Shown here in pieces: positions 10,862 to 22,590 of a stretch of 64,000 nt of DNA. The stretch is from Procambarus clarkii. Its lineage: Eukaryota > Arthropoda > Malacostraca > Decapoda > Cambaridae. The notes beneath the pieces were generated by a model, which saw only the letters and a program-made list of their open reading frames with translations, made no database searches and was not told where the DNA came from. Location: NCBI RefSeq assembly GCF_040958095.1, contig NC_091193.1, positions 22,033,210 to 22,097,209 of the forward strand, read 5' to 3'. Numbering within the stretch: position 1 is the stretch's first letter; each line of letters starts with the position of its first letter. The position numbers and the translations under genes are program-made.

Positions 10862-12765
10862 TCTTGTTCTACCTTGCCTTATACTAAACATGTCCTTGTT
10901 CTACCCTGCCTTATACTGAACATGTCCTTGTTCTACCCTGCCTTATACTAAACATGTCCTTGTTCTACCCTGCCTTATACTGAACATGTCCTCTTGTTCT
11001 ACCTTGCCTTATACTGAACATGTCCTCGTGTTCTACCTTGCCTTATACTGAACATGTCCTTGTTCTACCCTGCCTTATACTGAACATGTCCTTGTTCTAC
11101 CCTGCCTTATACTGAACATGTCCTCTTGTTCTACCCTGCCTTATACTGAACATGTCCTCTTGTTCTACCTTGCCTTATACTGAACATGTCCTCGTGTTCT
11201 ACCTTGCCTATACTGAACATGTCCTTGTTCTACCCTGCCTTATACTGAACATGTCCTTGTTCTACCTTGCCTTATACTGAACATGTCCTCTTGTTCTACC
11301 CTGCCTTATACTGAACATGTCCTTGTTCTACCTTGCCTTATACTGAACATGTCCTTGTTCTACCCTGCCTTATACTGAACATGTCCTTGTTCTACCCTGC
11401 CTTATACTGAACATGTCCTCTTGTTCTACCCTGCCTTATACTGAACATGTCCTCTTGTTCTACCCTGCCTTATACTGAACATGTCCTTGTTCTACCCTGC
11501 CTTATACTGAACATGTCCTTGTTCTACCCTGCCTTATACTGAACATGTCCTCTTGTTCTACCCTGCCTTATACTGAACATGTCCTCTTGTTCTACCTTGC
11601 CTTATACTGAACATGTCCTCGTGTTCTACCTTGCCTTATACTGAACATGTCCTTGTTCTACCCTGCCTTATACTGAACATGTCCTTGTTCTACCTTGCCT
11701 TATACTGAACATGTCCTCTTGTTCTACCCTGCCTTATACTGAACATGTCCTCTTGTTCTACCTTGCCTTATACTGAACATGTCCTCGTGTTCTAACCTTG
11801 CCTTATACTGAACATGTCCTCGTGTTCTACCCTGCCTTATACTGAACATGTCCTTGTTCTACCTTGCCTTATACTGAACATGTCCTCTTGTTCTACCTTG
11901 CCTTATACTGAACATGTCCTCGTGTTCTACCCTGCCTTATACTGAACATGTCTTGCTCTACCTTGCCTTATACTGAACATGTCCTCTTGTTCTACCTTGC
12001 CTTATACTGAACATGTCCTCGTGTTCTACCTTGCCTTATACTGAACATGTCCCCTTGTTCTACCTTGCCTTAGTACTGAACATGTCCTCGTGTTCTACCC
12101 TGCCTTATACTGAACATGTCCTTGTTCTACCCTGCCTTATACTGAACATGTCCTCGTGTTCTACCCTGCCTTATACTGAACATGTCCTTGTTCTACCTTG
12201 CCTTATACTGAACATGTCCTTGTTCTACCCTGCCTTATTCTGAACATGTCCTCTTGTTCTACCTTGCCTTATACTGAACATGTCCTCGTGTTCTACCTTG
12301 CCTTATACTGAACATGTCCTTGTTCTACCCTGCCTTATACTGAACATGTCCTTGTTCTACCCTGCCTTATACTGAACATGTCCTCGTGTTCTACCCTGCC
12401 TTATACTGAACATGTCCTCGTGTTCTACCCTGCCTTATACTGAACATGTCCTTGTTCTACCTTGCCTTATACTGAACATGTCCTTGTTCTACCCTGCCTT
12501 ATACTGAACATGTCCTTGTTCTACCTTGCCTTATTCTGAACATGTCCTCTTGTTCTACCTTGCCTTATACTGAACATGTCCTCGTGTTCTACCCTGCCTT
12601 ATACTGAACATGTCCTTGTTTTACCTTGCCTTATACTGAACATGTCCTCTTGTTCTACCCTGCCTTATACTGAACATGTCCTCGTGTTCTACCCTGCCTT
12701 ATACTGAACATGTCCTCGTGTTCTACCTTGCCTTATACTGAACATGTCCTCTTGTTCTACCTTAT
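10862..12765. repeat. 32/34-bp minisatellite, about 57 copies
   Basis: The unit contains TACTGAACATGTCCTTGTTC followed by TACCCTGCCTTA. Two length classes alternate: 32 bp (GTCCTTGTTC) and 34 bp (GTCCTCTTGTTC or GTCCTCGTGTTC). It is the longest minisatellite after 15775-17700. Confidence 0.96.
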
Positions 12766-13120
12766 ATATTCCTGACAATTTGTGTGTCATTATCATGTCC
12801 CCGGAATTTCTCCTCATAGTTCAATCCTCCCAGTTCGGGTTCGAGCCTCGCTGTATACCTCTGGGCCTCTCCTGGCTTGGTTCACGGCTGCTCCAGGTGA
12901 AGGGGTTCCACGCTGGGTCGGCATACTCCAGAGCCTCACATACTTCGTGTACAATGAGATTTTTTAATTATATTCTTATACTTGTTGTTTTTGTTGGGCC
13001 TGTAAGTGCCTGTAAGTGCCTGTAAGTGCCTGTAAGTGCCTGTAAGTAAAGGCGCCTAAATGTCTCGTTCTGGCCGGAGATCGAACCCGGGGCTTTGTGG
13101 TTAGATTATATAAACTCTTA
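12766..13120. repeat. Degraded repeat sequence with a 10-bp tandem
   Basis: Positions 12998-13047 are five copies of CCTGTAAGTG. A minus-strand B-box-like stretch (GGTTCGATCTCCGGCCAGAA) at 13070-13095 suggests a SINE scrap. No gene is seen. Confidence 0.55.
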
Positions 13121-13124
13121 GGTT

Positions 13125-14025
13125 TAAATTTTTGTTGTTGTACTGTTTGGGGGAGTCGTCTCTCTTAGCTTTTATATTGCTCAACCTTCTTGCTTCTTCT
13201 TCTTGCTTGTGTTTAGTGCATTTGTGGAGGTTGACGTCAAGCAGCCATGGCTTCAGGAAGTCCTGGAGCTCTGACTGGTCGCCCTCTATCTCACTTCCAA
13301 TCTTCATGTCTTATGACTTCAATATGTTTAAATTATCTGCAAACACTGATATGACTGTATCAGCCTCATCATTTAGATCAATATGGTATACCAGGAATAA
13401 TATAGATAGTAGTATTGACCTGCGCCGTCCTCCAGTTGTGACCTTCCTCCACTCTGAGATCTCGCTTCTCATAGTAACTCTCTGTTTTCTTGAGTCCACC
13501 TTAGAACCCTCCAGGTTATCCCTTCTTGATCCTCAAGTTTGTATTATAGTTTCTTGTGGAAACCCATCCTTTCCTATCCTGCTTTCTCGCCCCTGCGGCC
13601 TTCCCATCAACCTTCAGCAGGTACATTAAGCAGGACTTGTCTTCTCTTGATGTTTACAGAAGTGTTTTACACCCTCTACATTATTCACTAATTGCCTTCA
13701 GATTTTCCTCTACAACACTGTGCAGATGCTGTGAGGGACACTGGTGTAATCTCGGGCCTCTTGAATGCTCTTTCTTCAGTGCAAGAACACAATGTCTTCC
13801 GTCTCTCTGGGGTTTCCCTTTTTTGTCTACTGAATTGTTGAAGAAGATGACAGTGGTCTCAGGCACTTCCTCAGCTTTTCTCAGCTTCTCTGCGACCTCC
13901 TTCAGGATCCAAGAGATAACTGTATCAGATCTCCTTGCTTCATCTCCCGGCAAACAAACACAGGAGCATCTTCCACTCACATCCATTGTAGTATAAACAA
14001 AATTCCACCTCGAGCAAGATGCCAT
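13125..14025 (-). pseudogene. CR1-like LINE remnant (ORF1 esterase-like part and RT part)
   Basis: On the minus strand the upstream piece (14025-13681) reads CVCLPGDEARRSDTV...KLRKAEEVPETTV, resembling the SGNH/esterase-type ORF1 region (CLPGA...PETTVVVHVG) of CR1-like LINEs. The downstream piece (13499-13190) reads ISEWRKVTTGGRRRSILLSI, LFLVYHIDLNDEADT, ISVFADNLNILKS, matching the RT run W..V.SGVPQGSVL.PILFL.YINDL...FADD in decayed form. The order on the strand is right for one element, but the endonuclease between them is missing and the RT core is mutated, so it is a dead fragment. The RT assignment is firmer than the ORF1 one. Confidence 0.6.
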
Positions 14026-14376
14026 TGTTGTGTTTGAAGGAAAATGTTTATTCCAGACTGAGACTGAGGACTATACATTTGTACAGAAACATCAAGACAA
14101 CAAATATTGGTATGTGCAAACCAAGTGCTTTTCCCCGAGTGCATTCCCAGAGTGCTTTCCCTTTAGTGATTTTCCCCCAAGTGTTTCCCACCGAGTGCTT
14201 TCACACGACTACTTTAGTCCAAGAGCTTTCCCTCCAGTGCTTTCGCTTTCCCCATGCACGAGACCCTCGTTCATATTCCATGGAAAGCTGCCTTGTATCT
14301 CTTTAAGACAGACTTCAGAAAGTACTTAACAAGGATACACTGCCGTGTGCGGCGTCCTGCCTGCACACAGGTGGCA

Positions 14377-14378
<2 letters not shown>

Positions 14379-14435
<57 letters not shown>

Positions 14436-14463
14436 ACACACACACACACCACACACACACCAC
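14379..14463. repeat. (CA)n microsatellite
   Basis: CA repeats interrupted by CACCACAC near the 3' end. Confidence 0.97.
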
Positions 14464-15077
14464 AGGTGGTGTATGCCGGGGGTGAACCTAGTGACCCCAG
14501 GAAGCGGTCCCGTCACGACCTTGGACCATCCTCACACTACGGCTGCCGTCTGTTTCACCAACACTGAGAGTCACCCTACACTTCCGCACCCTCCCGGCAC
14601 CCTGGTGCTATCTATGGCACCCTGGTGCCATCTCTGGCACCCTGGTGACCACACTCACTGAGCGAGCCTCCCACCTACCATGGCCCCACACCCACATATT
14701 TCATGCACCCTGGCCACCCCAAAACACTATATAGCGTGGACTTTGAGTGCTATGTACTGTTATGGCCCTCACTCTAACACCTATCATGGTCTCAGCGTAA
14801 TCTACCATGGTCCCCAAAGAGATGCCAATCATGGTCGCACAGTATCACAGACCGTACCACTGTTGCCAGCGGCTGTCCCAAGGTACCACTCTTACCATGG
14901 CCACGATTAATGGTTATCTATGGCGGCCTCGAAGGTCTCTAACCTGGCCACCAGTGTATCACTACCATGGTCCAAGACCCATCATGACCCCCCATAATGT
15001 AATATATCACGGCACAAATAACAATGGTTCCATGGTACTGTCAACGATTGCATCACAGTATCATATAACCCAGACGT
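14464..15077. repeat. Ancestral or decayed CCATGG-repeat zone
   Basis: Scattered copies of CTACCATGG, TATCATGGTC and related words at irregular spacing lead into the regular 23-bp array at 15078. It reads as a decayed edge of that array. No gene is seen. Confidence 0.55.
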
Positions 15078-15698
15078 ACAGTACCATCTACCATGGACGT
15101 ACAGAACCATCTACCATGGACGTACAGAACCATCTACCATGGACGTACAGAACCATCTACCATGGACGTACAGAACCATCTACCATGGACGTGCAGTACC
15201 ATCTACCATGGACGTACAGAACCATCTACCATGGACGTACAGAACCATCTACCATGGACGTACAGAACCATCTACCATGGACGTACAGTACCATCTACCA
15301 TGGACGTACAGAACCATCTACCATGGACGTACAGTACCATCTACCATGGACGTACAGTACCATCTACCATGGACGTACAGAACCATCTACTATGGACGTA
15401 CAGAACCATCTACCATAGACGCACAGTACCATCTACCATGGACGTACAGTACCATCTACCATGGACGTACAGTACCATCTACCATGGACGTACAGAACCA
15501 TCTACTATGGACGTACAGAACCATCTACCATGGACGTACAGTACCATCTACCATGGACGTACAGAAAAATCTACCATGGACGTACAGAACTATCTACCAT
15601 GGACGTACAGAACTATCTACCATGGACGTACAGAACTAGCTACCATGGACGTACAGAACTATCTACCATGGACGTACAGAACTATCTACCATGGGAGT
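15078..15698. repeat. 23-bp minisatellite, about 27 copies
   Basis: The unit is TCTACCATGGACGTACAGAA plus CCA, period 23 bp. All three plus frames remain open (NHLPWTYRTIYHGRTEPSTMDVQ), so the long frames here are artefacts. Confidence 0.96.
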
Positions 15699-17700
15699 AC
15701 TCTCCTATTGACCATCAAAGTGCTGTACTATCTACCATGGATTAACAGTGAAATCTACATTTGTCGTTCCGTACTATCTACTATGATAGTGCAATGCCAT
15801 CTACTATGGCCTCAGTGATATCTACTATGGCCTCATAGTGATATCTACTATGGCCTCAGTGATATCTACTATGGCCTCATAGTGATATCTACTATGGCCT
15901 CATAGTGATATCTACTTTGGCCTCAGTGATATCTACTATGGTCTCATAGTGATATCTACTATGGTCTCATAGTGATATCTACTATGGTATCACAGTGATA
16001 TCTACTATGACCTCAAAGTGATATCTACTATGGCCTCACAGTGTTATCTACCATGGCCTCAGTGATATCTACCATGGCCTCAGTGATATCTACCATGGCC
16101 TCAGTGATATCTACTATGGCCTCAGTGATATCTACTATGGTCTCATAGTGATATCTACTATGGTCTCATAGTGATATCTACTATGACCTCAAAGTGATAT
16201 CTACTATGGCCTCAGTGATATCTACAATGGTATCACAGTGATATCTACTATGACATCATAGTGATATCTACTATGGCCTCAGTGATATCTACAATGGTAT
16301 CACAGTGATATCTACCATGGCCTCAGTGATATCTACTATGGTCTCATAGTGATATCTACTATGGTCTCATAGTGATATCTACTATGGTATCACAGTGATA
16401 TCTACTATGACCTCAAAGTGATATCTACTATGGCCTCACAGTGTTATCTACCATGGCCTCAGTGATATCTACCATGGCCTCAGTGATATCTACTATGGCC
16501 TCACAGTGTTATCTACTATGGCCTCATAGTGATATCTACTATGGCCTCAGTGATATCTACAATGGTATCACAGTGATATCTACTATGACATCATAGTGAT
16601 ATCTACTATGGCCTCAGTGATATCTACAATGGTATCACAGTGATATCTACTAAGACATCATAGTGATATCTACTATGGCCTCATAATGCTATCTTCTATG
16701 GCCTCAGTGATATCTACTATGGCCTCAGTGATATCTACAATGGTATCACAGTGATATCTACTATGACATCATAGTGATATCTACTATGGCCTCAGTGATA
16801 TCTACAATGGTATCACAGTGATATCTACTAAGACATCATAGTGATATCTACTATGGCCTCATAATGCTATCTTCTATGGCCTCAGTGATATCTACTATGG
16901 CCTCAGTGATATCTACAATGGTATCACAGTGATATCTACTATGACATCATAGTGATATCTACTATGGCCTCAGTGATATCTACTATGGCCTCATAATGAT
17001 ATCTACTATGGCCTCATAATGATATCTACTATGGCCTCAGTGATATCTACTATGGCCTCATAATGATATCTTCTATGGCCTCATAGTGATATCTGCTATG
17101 GCCTCAGTGATATCTACTATGGCCTCATAGTGATATCTACTATGGCCTCATAGTGATATCTACTATGGCCTCATAGTGATATCAACTATGGGCTCAGTGA
17201 TATCTATTATGGCCTCAGTGATATCTGCTATGGCCTCAGTGATATCTACTATGGCCTCATAGTGATATCTATTATGGGCTCAGTGATATCTACTATGGCC
17301 TCAGTGATATCTACTATGGCCTCATAGTGATATCTACTATGGCCTCAGTGATATCTACTATGGCCTCATAGTGATATCTACTATGGCCTCATAGTGATAT
17401 CTACTATGGCCTCAGTGATATCTACTATGGCCTCATAGTGATATCTACTATGGCCTCATAGTGATATCTACTATGGCCTCATAGTGATATCAACTATGGG
17501 CTCAGTGATATCTACTATGGCCTCAGTGATATCTGCTATGGCCTCAGTGATATCTACTATGGCCTCATAGTGATATCTACTATGGCCTCATAGTGATATC
17601 TACTATGGCCTCATAGTGATATCAACTATGGGCTCAGTGATATCTACTATGGCCTCAGTGAATTCTACTATGGCCTCATAGTGATATCTACTATTGCCTG
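15699..17700. repeat. 23/20-bp minisatellite, about 90 copies, related to the previous array
   Basis: The unit is TAGTGATATCTACTATGGCC plus TCA (23 bp), mixed with a shorter form lacking the TAG (20 bp). It shares the core ATCTAC(C/T)ATGG and the period with 15078-15698; 15699-15830 holds intermediate units. Larger blocks (for example with ACAATGGTATCACAG) recur, indicating higher-order duplication. Confidence 0.95.
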
Positions 17701-17805
17701 ACAATACCATATATCATAGTTCCACAGTGGCAATTAATATTGCTCTTTAGAGGCATCTAACATGTCCAAGTGTCACCCTCAGTGATTGAGCAGTAGTTTA
17801 AGACC

Positions 17806-18405
17806 AGTACCTCAGCCAGAACTACTCTTGAGTACCTCTCTCAGCCAGAACTACTCTTGAGTACCTCTCTCAGCCAGAACTACTCTTGAGTACCTCTCTC
17901 AGCCAGAACTACTCTTGAGTGCCTCTCTCAGCCAGAACTACTCTTGAGTACCTCTCTCAGCCAGAACTACTCTTGAGTACCTCTCTCAGCCAGAACTACT
18001 CTTGAGTGCCTCTCTCAGCCAGAACTACTCTTGAGTACCTCTCTCAGCCAGAACTACTCTTGAGTACCTCTCTCAGCCAGAACTACTCTTGAGTACCTCT
18101 CTCAGCCAGAACTACTCTTGAGTACCTCTCTCAGCCAGAACTACTCTTGAGTACCTCTCTCAGCCAGAACTACTCTTGAGTACCTCTCTCAGCCAGAACT
18201 ACTCTTGAGTACCTCTCTCAGCCAGAACTACTCTTGAGTACCTCTCTCAGCCAGAACTACTCTTGAGTGCCTCTCTTAGCCAGAACTACTCTTGAGTACC
18301 TCTCTCAGCCAGAACTACTCTTGAGTACCTCTCTCAGCCAGAACTACTCTTGAGTACCTCTCTCAGCCTGAACTAGTCTTGAGTGCCTCTCTTAGCCAGA
18401 ACTAC
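17806..18405. repeat. 29-bp minisatellite, about 20 copies
   Basis: The unit is CAGCCAGAACTACTCTTGAG followed by TACCTCTCT (or TGCCTCTCT). Very homogeneous. Confidence 0.96.
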
Positions 18406-18716
18406 TGCAGTTAACCCACATTAACGCCCTCTATAATTCCCCCACTTCAATATTAGACCCATTACTGACCCATGAACCAAATGTGCAGGTATTGAGGGTG
18501 TGGGGTAGCAGGTGTGGGAGGCTGGTCGGTGTGGATCACCTGGTTATTGCGGCCTTTCTTAGGGGTTGCTATAGCAAGGTCACCGACGTAGTTGGGGTGT
18601 TGAGGAGAGGTTGAGGGGGGGTGGGGGGGTGCAGGTTAGACCCGGAGGGGCGTGGCGATCCCCAGGGAGGGGCTGAGACCCGGCCAGCAAAAACTCGAGT
18701 CGAGCGGGAGTGAAGG
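18406..18716. other. Spacer upstream of an orphan Tweedle-type promoter
   Basis: Unique sequence with a G-rich run near 18605-18630. It would be the proximal upstream region of the promoter at 18717. No gene is seen. Confidence 0.5.
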
Positions 18717-18760
18717 TATATAAGGCGTGGGGCGTCGTGGAGAGCACATCATCTCCCACC
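18717..18760 (+). promoter_or_regulatory. TATA promoter of orphan Tweedle exon 1
   Basis: TATATAA at 18717-18723 lies 37 bases before the ATG at 18761. A TCA initiator-like triplet at 18749-18751 is about 30 bases downstream of the box, giving a predicted leader of roughly 10-14 bases. The layout is the same as in front of the three complete Tweedle genes. Confidence 0.7.
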
Positions 18761-18772
18761 ATGAAGCTCCTG
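18761..18772 (+). CDS. Orphan first exon (MKLL) of a Tweedle-type cuticle gene
   Basis: ATGAAGCTCCTG followed at once by the donor GTGAGT: identical in all 12 bases to the first exons at 34808, 53972 and 59236. It encodes the first four residues of a signal peptide and ends in phase 0. No matching second exon (signal-peptide end, SPQGY, then the DUF243 core) is seen in the 1.8 kb to the assembly gap, nor in the readable sequence up to the next gene's own exon 2 at 36063. The missing exon may lie in the 500-base gap, may have been lost when the BEL/Pao element and other repeats entered, or this exon may splice to 36063 as an alternative start. Exon identity is strong; whether it is a live gene is open. 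Confidence 0.6.
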
Positions 18773-18984
18773 GTGAGTTGTGTCCACCTCCTCCTTGCTC
18801 GAGTGTCGCCTCCATATCACCTATAACACCAAACACATCAATATCACTTGCCCAAAAAAACATCAACAAAAGTGATTTTACAAAGTTTTAAACGGCTTTT
18901 AAAAGTGGAAGCTAAGAAGTATATATTTGAGATGAAGGACGCGTGAAATAGACCGGTTTGCTTACACCAGGTGGCGTTCCCACG

Positions 18985-19140
18985 GTGTCACTGACTTATT
19001 GGGACCACTCCGGGGTCAATGCTGTATTGCCGCTTAATCCAGATCACTGACCTATTGTGACCACTCGGGTCAATGCTGTATGGCCGCTTAATCCGGATCA
19101 CTGACCTATTACGACTGACACGGGGTCAATGGACACATAG
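18985..19140. repeat. About 58-bp tandem repeat, 3 copies
   Basis: Copies of ATCACTGACCTATTGTGACC...GGGTCAATGCTGTATGGCCG; moderately diverged. It would lie in the intron of the orphan gene. Confidence 0.8.
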
Positions 19141-20338
19141 GGGTCAGTGCCATCAGCCCGCCTCCACGTCCAGTCAATCCAACAATAACAAAATGTCCAA
19201 AAAGGATTTATAATTAATATTCAATTTCAGAAGTTTTATTCGTCAAAGCTTACCATTTATGATGGTTTAGTAGTTAGGGAAGAGACAGACATTAGTGTGG
19301 TGGACATGTGGTTCCTCCGGTGCTGATCCACTTAGTTATGATGTGTGAAGGGCAGCATGCGCCAGAACTGGTTCACTATGACCCTAGTAGCGCTCTCTTT
19401 CCCATATGGGTCTGGTATTAATGATAGTAATTTAAGGCACATTATAACATCGGACTAAATTATTTTATTATTAATTAAATTGAACTATTTTACTTATGTG
19501 TCGCAGGGAGGTCACGCTAGGTCACTCCTGTCTTATACTACTCCGCTACACTAGTTCTCATACATAACCCAGCCAACCTGCGAACCTGTCCCCTGTTTCC
19601 ACCCAGAAACATTCCAGCCGCCCATAGTTTCCACCCAGCCTTGTCTCCATCATCCCACCTGCATCCCTCATCCTCTCCAAGTCACTCTTCCCCAACTTCC
19701 CCCCACCTGTCCTCTCCTCCTCCAGCTTCCAAGGGGGTTCCCCCCCCCCAGCCACTTGCCAAGAACTCTCTAAGTCTCTCCACAACATCCTGGGCTCCCA
19801 GGTCCGCCCCCAGCTGCTCCCGGGTGGGGCGGGTCAGGCCACCAACCACAACAGCCTCGCCCCTCACATGTCAATATAATATACAATGTATGTCGTCAAA
19901 ACTGGTTTACAAGGAGACAAACAGGGCAGACAGGCGTGAAAAAATCTACGCCATAGTGAGGGCAACACCGACACACTTTCAACTCTTGCCCACTCGCGCT
20001 TTTCAATTTTTTGTTTGGACACCAAAACGTAAAAATTCTAATTCAACTCCGCCTAAAATAAGGTTTCTCCTCCTTTGGTAATATTTCATGGATGTTCGTT
20101 TTCCCGGGTCAAAGTGTTTTCGGTGATCACTTTCCTTTCTGTTTCTTGGTTAATGTAAATGTTCAAAGTCCGTGCCACTCCAATACTCATCCTCGGTTCA
20201 AATAATGTTTATGGTTCACAGTCGACTCTCACTCCTCAACTTTCAGACAACTTTCGATCCCCAGATCACATTCAACTTTCGTTTATCGCCCGACAAGCAG
20301 CTTTCACCGATTAGCTTGCACATATCGGAGCAGCTTTT

Positions 20339-20340
<2 letters not shown>
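19141..20340. other. Unrecognised sequence, no supported gene
   Basis: A pyrimidine-rich stretch at 19640-19760 gives Ser/Pro-rich open frames without recognisable domains. No Tweedle second exon is present. Confidence 0.5.

Positions 20341-20411
<71 letters not shown>
20341..20411. repeat. (CA)n microsatellite
   Basis: About 35 CA units. Confidence 0.98.
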
Positions 20412-20412
<1 letters not shown>

Positions 20413-20601
20413 CTGAACAAGTTTAGAGGCTTGAGGGCATGGTAATCCCTGATGGGATTTCTCACTGATGCACTTCTGTGTAATACATGGTCATTCCCCT
20501 GGCCGCACCTCTCCTTACCGAAGGACAGGTATTGCTGTGACCGTCCATCGCTGCAATACCTGTTCTAAACGACGACAGAGACGGTAAAGCGACGGGCCAC
20601 A
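20412..20601. other. Short unique stretch before the gap
   Basis: Contains GACAGGTATTGCTGTGACCG and, about 25 bases on, a partial inverted match (GCAATACCTGTTC). Nothing else is recognised. Confidence 0.4.
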
Positions 20602-21101
20602 NNNNNNNNNNNNNNNNNNNNNNNNNNNNNNNNNNNNNNNNNNNNNNNNNNNNNNNNNNNNNNNNNNNNNNNNNNNNNNNNNNNNNNNNNNNNNNNNNNN
20701 NNNNNNNNNNNNNNNNNNNNNNNNNNNNNNNNNNNNNNNNNNNNNNNNNNNNNNNNNNNNNNNNNNNNNNNNNNNNNNNNNNNNNNNNNNNNNNNNNNNN
20801 NNNNNNNNNNNNNNNNNNNNNNNNNNNNNNNNNNNNNNNNNNNNNNNNNNNNNNNNNNNNNNNNNNNNNNNNNNNNNNNNNNNNNNNNNNNNNNNNNNNN
20901 NNNNNNNNNNNNNNNNNNNNNNNNNNNNNNNNNNNNNNNNNNNNNNNNNNNNNNNNNNNNNNNNNNNNNNNNNNNNNNNNNNNNNNNNNNNNNNNNNNNN
21001 NNNNNNNNNNNNNNNNNNNNNNNNNNNNNNNNNNNNNNNNNNNNNNNNNNNNNNNNNNNNNNNNNNNNNNNNNNNNNNNNNNNNNNNNNNNNNNNNNNNN
21101 N
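20602..21101. other. Assembly gap (500 N)
   Basis: Exactly 500 undetermined bases, a conventional placeholder length, so the real distance is unknown. It falls inside or next to the left LTR of the BEL/Pao element. Confidence 0.99.
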
Positions 21102-21791
21102 TCTATCACCCAGTAACTGGTGCACATAATCTTGCATCCTCGTCTTGACCTGTCAAAAGTGCGCTAGCTGTGAAGCCAGAATCCTATATATGACAAGTAT
21201 ATCAGAGAAAACAGTACATGGAACATGAGGACCTGGCTTAATTACCTTTAGTTTGAGGCTTCCATGTGATCTAACCGGATAACCCTACCCAATGACATTA
21301 ATGGCCACTAATGATAGATAATGGGTTTCGGATAGACACTTAACTTGAATTTGTAGACAGCGTGTTGATAATGGTACACTTTTAGTTTCCATAACACTAC
21401 GTCCAAGTAAATTTAACAGGAGCCGAATTTGCTCCCGTGTGAGCCTTTGGTCTCGTATAACAACAATGGCTGCCCTCCTTCCTCCACTCTGACGCCTGGC
21501 TTACATTGTCCAGATTTCAGAACGTGATAGAAGGGTCACATTTACTCTACTTTAATATTGATAATTAAGTTAATTTATATAAGATGTTTTTATGATGGTA
21601 AAGTCCAAAGACTAATGTATTTAAGAACAATTCCCAGCAGAATAGCTGGTGAATTATAATAGTATGTGGTGATGATATCCCGTTTTCTTTAGACGGTAAT
21701 TCCACTACAAGTTACGTTTTCTATGGGTAACTTGTTGGTAATACAGTTATTATCTGTATGAATATATTAAATGGTGTCGGATTTTCCGACA
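21102..21791 (-). repeat. Left (3') LTR of the BEL/Pao element, partly in the gap
   Basis: Matches 25719-26407 nearly base for base. The part beyond 21102 is undetermined. Confidence 0.85.
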
Positions 21792-22590
21792 TAATTCCCC
21801 AGGGGGCTGCTCACGGGTCGAAGTCCTATTTAGAACAGACGAACAAACCGATACTCCTCCTTCGGATTATTAGATTAATTTGATGTTAGTAAGTTAGTAA
21901 TCACACATTTGTGTGTCTGTTCGTACAGGACGGATGTCCGTACTAGAGTTGCAGGGGTTAGAAGTCTATGCGATTTCATTTCCCTGTCAACTCTTGAAAG
22001 GCTAATATTCAAGCCTTATTACATATTATTTAACCCAGAAGACTGGATGTGAACAAGTACTACAGTCAAGTATGATTCAGGGACTGCAGTGAGATCAGTG
22101 ACATTAGATATAACTTGAAGTTTCTTCAGGTAACTGGTCACTGCTATATAAACACTGAGGCCCATGGAATACATCTTGATTAAATAATAAATGTATCAAA
22201 TCAGTCATCAGATTTATTAGGTTTAATTTAGTTAATTGATTCAGAAGATTGAATAGCTCATCATTAAAGTAAAGTATGGTTCTGAGACTGCAGTGGGTTC
22301 AGTGACATTGGTCGCAGTGACTTGTAGCTGTTTTAGGCTACTGTTCACTGATTTGCCACTGAGGCCTCATGAACTCATCTTCAGCTTTAAATGATGATAC
22401 TAACATCAACCTCTGTTGGTATAGTCAGCTGTAATCTCCTTAGTATAATGCTACTGGAGAAATATAATCAGCTGACAAATTAGATTTCTACTGGTATTGT
22501 TTATCTGCAGGCATAGGTCTCCTCAGGCTTGATACTGGGCCTGAGAGTAATTTACCTCCTGCAGAGTTTAACATGGTTATACCCTGATAT
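21792..22590 (-). other. Internal non-coding part of the BEL/Pao element
   Basis: Contains two diverged direct copies of about 140 bases (near 22045-22180 and 22240-22385; both with GACTGCAGTG, CAGTGACATT and CACTGAGGCC). No protein domain is recognised here. Confidence 0.5.

Noticed and set aside
14807-15818. Long overlapping frames (DVQNHLPWTYRTIYHGR)
   Set aside because: All three plus frames of a 23-bp array are open, the mark of a repeat artefact.
20462-21137. Open frames spanning the gap
   Set aside because: They consist mostly of undetermined residues.
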